Assembly: GCF_037975245.1 (NCBI RefSeq)
Contig: NC_092568.1
Span: forward strand, 24,907,501 to 24,971,500
DNA: 64,000 nucleotides
Source: Apostichopus japonicus
Lineage: Eukaryota; Echinodermata; Holothuroidea; Aspidochirotida; Stichopodidae
Direction of reading: 5' to 3'
Shown here: in pieces, positions 63,240 to 64,000 of the stretch
Numbering within the stretch: position 1 is the first letter of the stretch
Layout of the letters: every line of letters starts with the position of its first letter
The notes under the pieces: generated by a model
Seen by the model: the letters and a program-made list of their open reading frames with translations, nothing else
Databases searched by the model: none
Told to the model about the DNA's origin: nothing
Translations under genes and position numbers: made by a program

Positions 63240-64000
63240 ACTGTAGGGCAACGGTAGCCGGTATCTACCTATCTTGTCAATATTGCAAACATCAAATATC
63301 TATATTATTTTTCACAAGTGCCAGATAAGTTCCGTGAACTGTCAATTGAACGAACGTCTTCTATTAATTTTTGACTTTCTCACGTCAGAGTTTTCCAAAC
63401 CGAAGTCACTTCACTTCATGAACGAACGAGACAGTAACCAAATTCCTTCACAAATGCGTAATTTGTATTGACTGGAAGGCAATTGTGTCTGCAACCCTTC
63501 CGTTCGACTCTCAAGGCTATTATGAGTATATGAACCATCTCGTCCCGTGAACTTTATCTGTGCCGTGTCGCTTCCATACATACCCCGGTCACCGTTATAG
63601 TCTGAGTAATTGCGCCGTCTGAAATCATGGCGACAGATCAATGGGGGAAAAAGATCATTAAAAACTATATAGAATGGAATAAAAATCACGAAAGAATATA
63701 ACAAAGATAAATAGAAAAGGGTGAATAATTTGCGAGTATTAAGAAGAAGGTTTAAGCGTATTAGTAAATCTATTCTGCAATATATTATATGTGACCTATT
63801 CTGAGTACTATAAGGATCAACTCAGTTGTTGTCACTATTTTTTTTTTGTATTTTATATACTTCTGTTGAAAAGTTCGTCGCTTGAGTGGTATTTTTTTTC
63901 TTTGTCATCTGTGTTTAAAATTGATAAAGACTAAGCTAATATGTAAGTAGTTTGCATACCTTAACGCCACCGTCTATTGTCAGGATTGCTATACCCGATT
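63240..64000. other. Upstream flank of FABP copy B, no further gene seen
   Basis: Probable 5' region of the minus-strand FABP gene. No clear TATA box or upstream exon could be identified by eye. Confidence 0.45.

Overview
This is a gene-poor, AT-rich stretch of animal nuclear genome. It has no bacterial or organellar gene organisation. It contains long (TA)n microsatellites, many variable-number tandem arrays, small inverted-repeat transposons, a tRNA-derived SINE, and single genes separated by many kilobases. The two intact genes belong to the animal intracellular lipid-binding (FABP) family. The transposon families and the texture of the sequence would suit a marine deuterostome invertebrate such as an echinoderm, possibly a sea cucumber. 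That placement is an impression and the window does not prove it.

Layout. 1-5.1 kb: no gene; (TA)n tracts and a diverged inverted pair of repeat copies at 1.9 and 3.1 kb. 5.1-5.4 kb: a tRNA-headed SINE on the minus strand. 5.5-12.4 kb: a (TA)n tract, a 17/19-bp minisatellite (6.9-7.2 kb), a relic resembling a LINE reverse transcriptase (7.65 kb), and two copies of a ~220-bp repeat (9.5 and 10.7 kb). 12.4-33.7 kb: almost entirely anonymous, apart from a Grainyhead-type palindrome pair (18.9 kb), a 294-bp head-to-tail duplication (20.2-20.75 kb) and a 337-bp MITE flanked by TTAA (22.0-22.3 kb). 33.7-43.1 kb: a 39-bp and a 27-bp minisatellite, a duplicated G-quadruplex-prone segment (38.2-38.5 kb) and further microsatellites. 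45.6-46.1 kb: intronless FABP gene A on the minus strand. 50.15-50.5 kb: a hAT-like MITE. 52.9-53.0 kb: a strong hairpin. 53.24-56.93 kb: a 3.7-kb inverted-repeat element carrying a broken two-exon gene that resembles SAM-domain proteins, an internal 165-bp triplication and a subterminal repeat array. 56.9-58.5 kb: compound (TA)n and a 21-bp ATAG-type array. 62.7-63.1 kb: intronless FABP gene B on the minus strand, about 71% identical to gene A by hand alignment.

How the genes relate. The two FABP genes are same-strand paralogs about 16.7 kb apart. Each encodes a full-length protein in one uninterrupted reading frame, whereas FABP genes classically have four exons. They also share a short bipartite block 60-100 bp upstream of the ATG. 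The simplest reading is one intron-loss or retroposition event followed by DNA-level duplication of the intronless copy. No other host gene can be supported; nearly all other open frames are short and fall in repeats or lack coding character.
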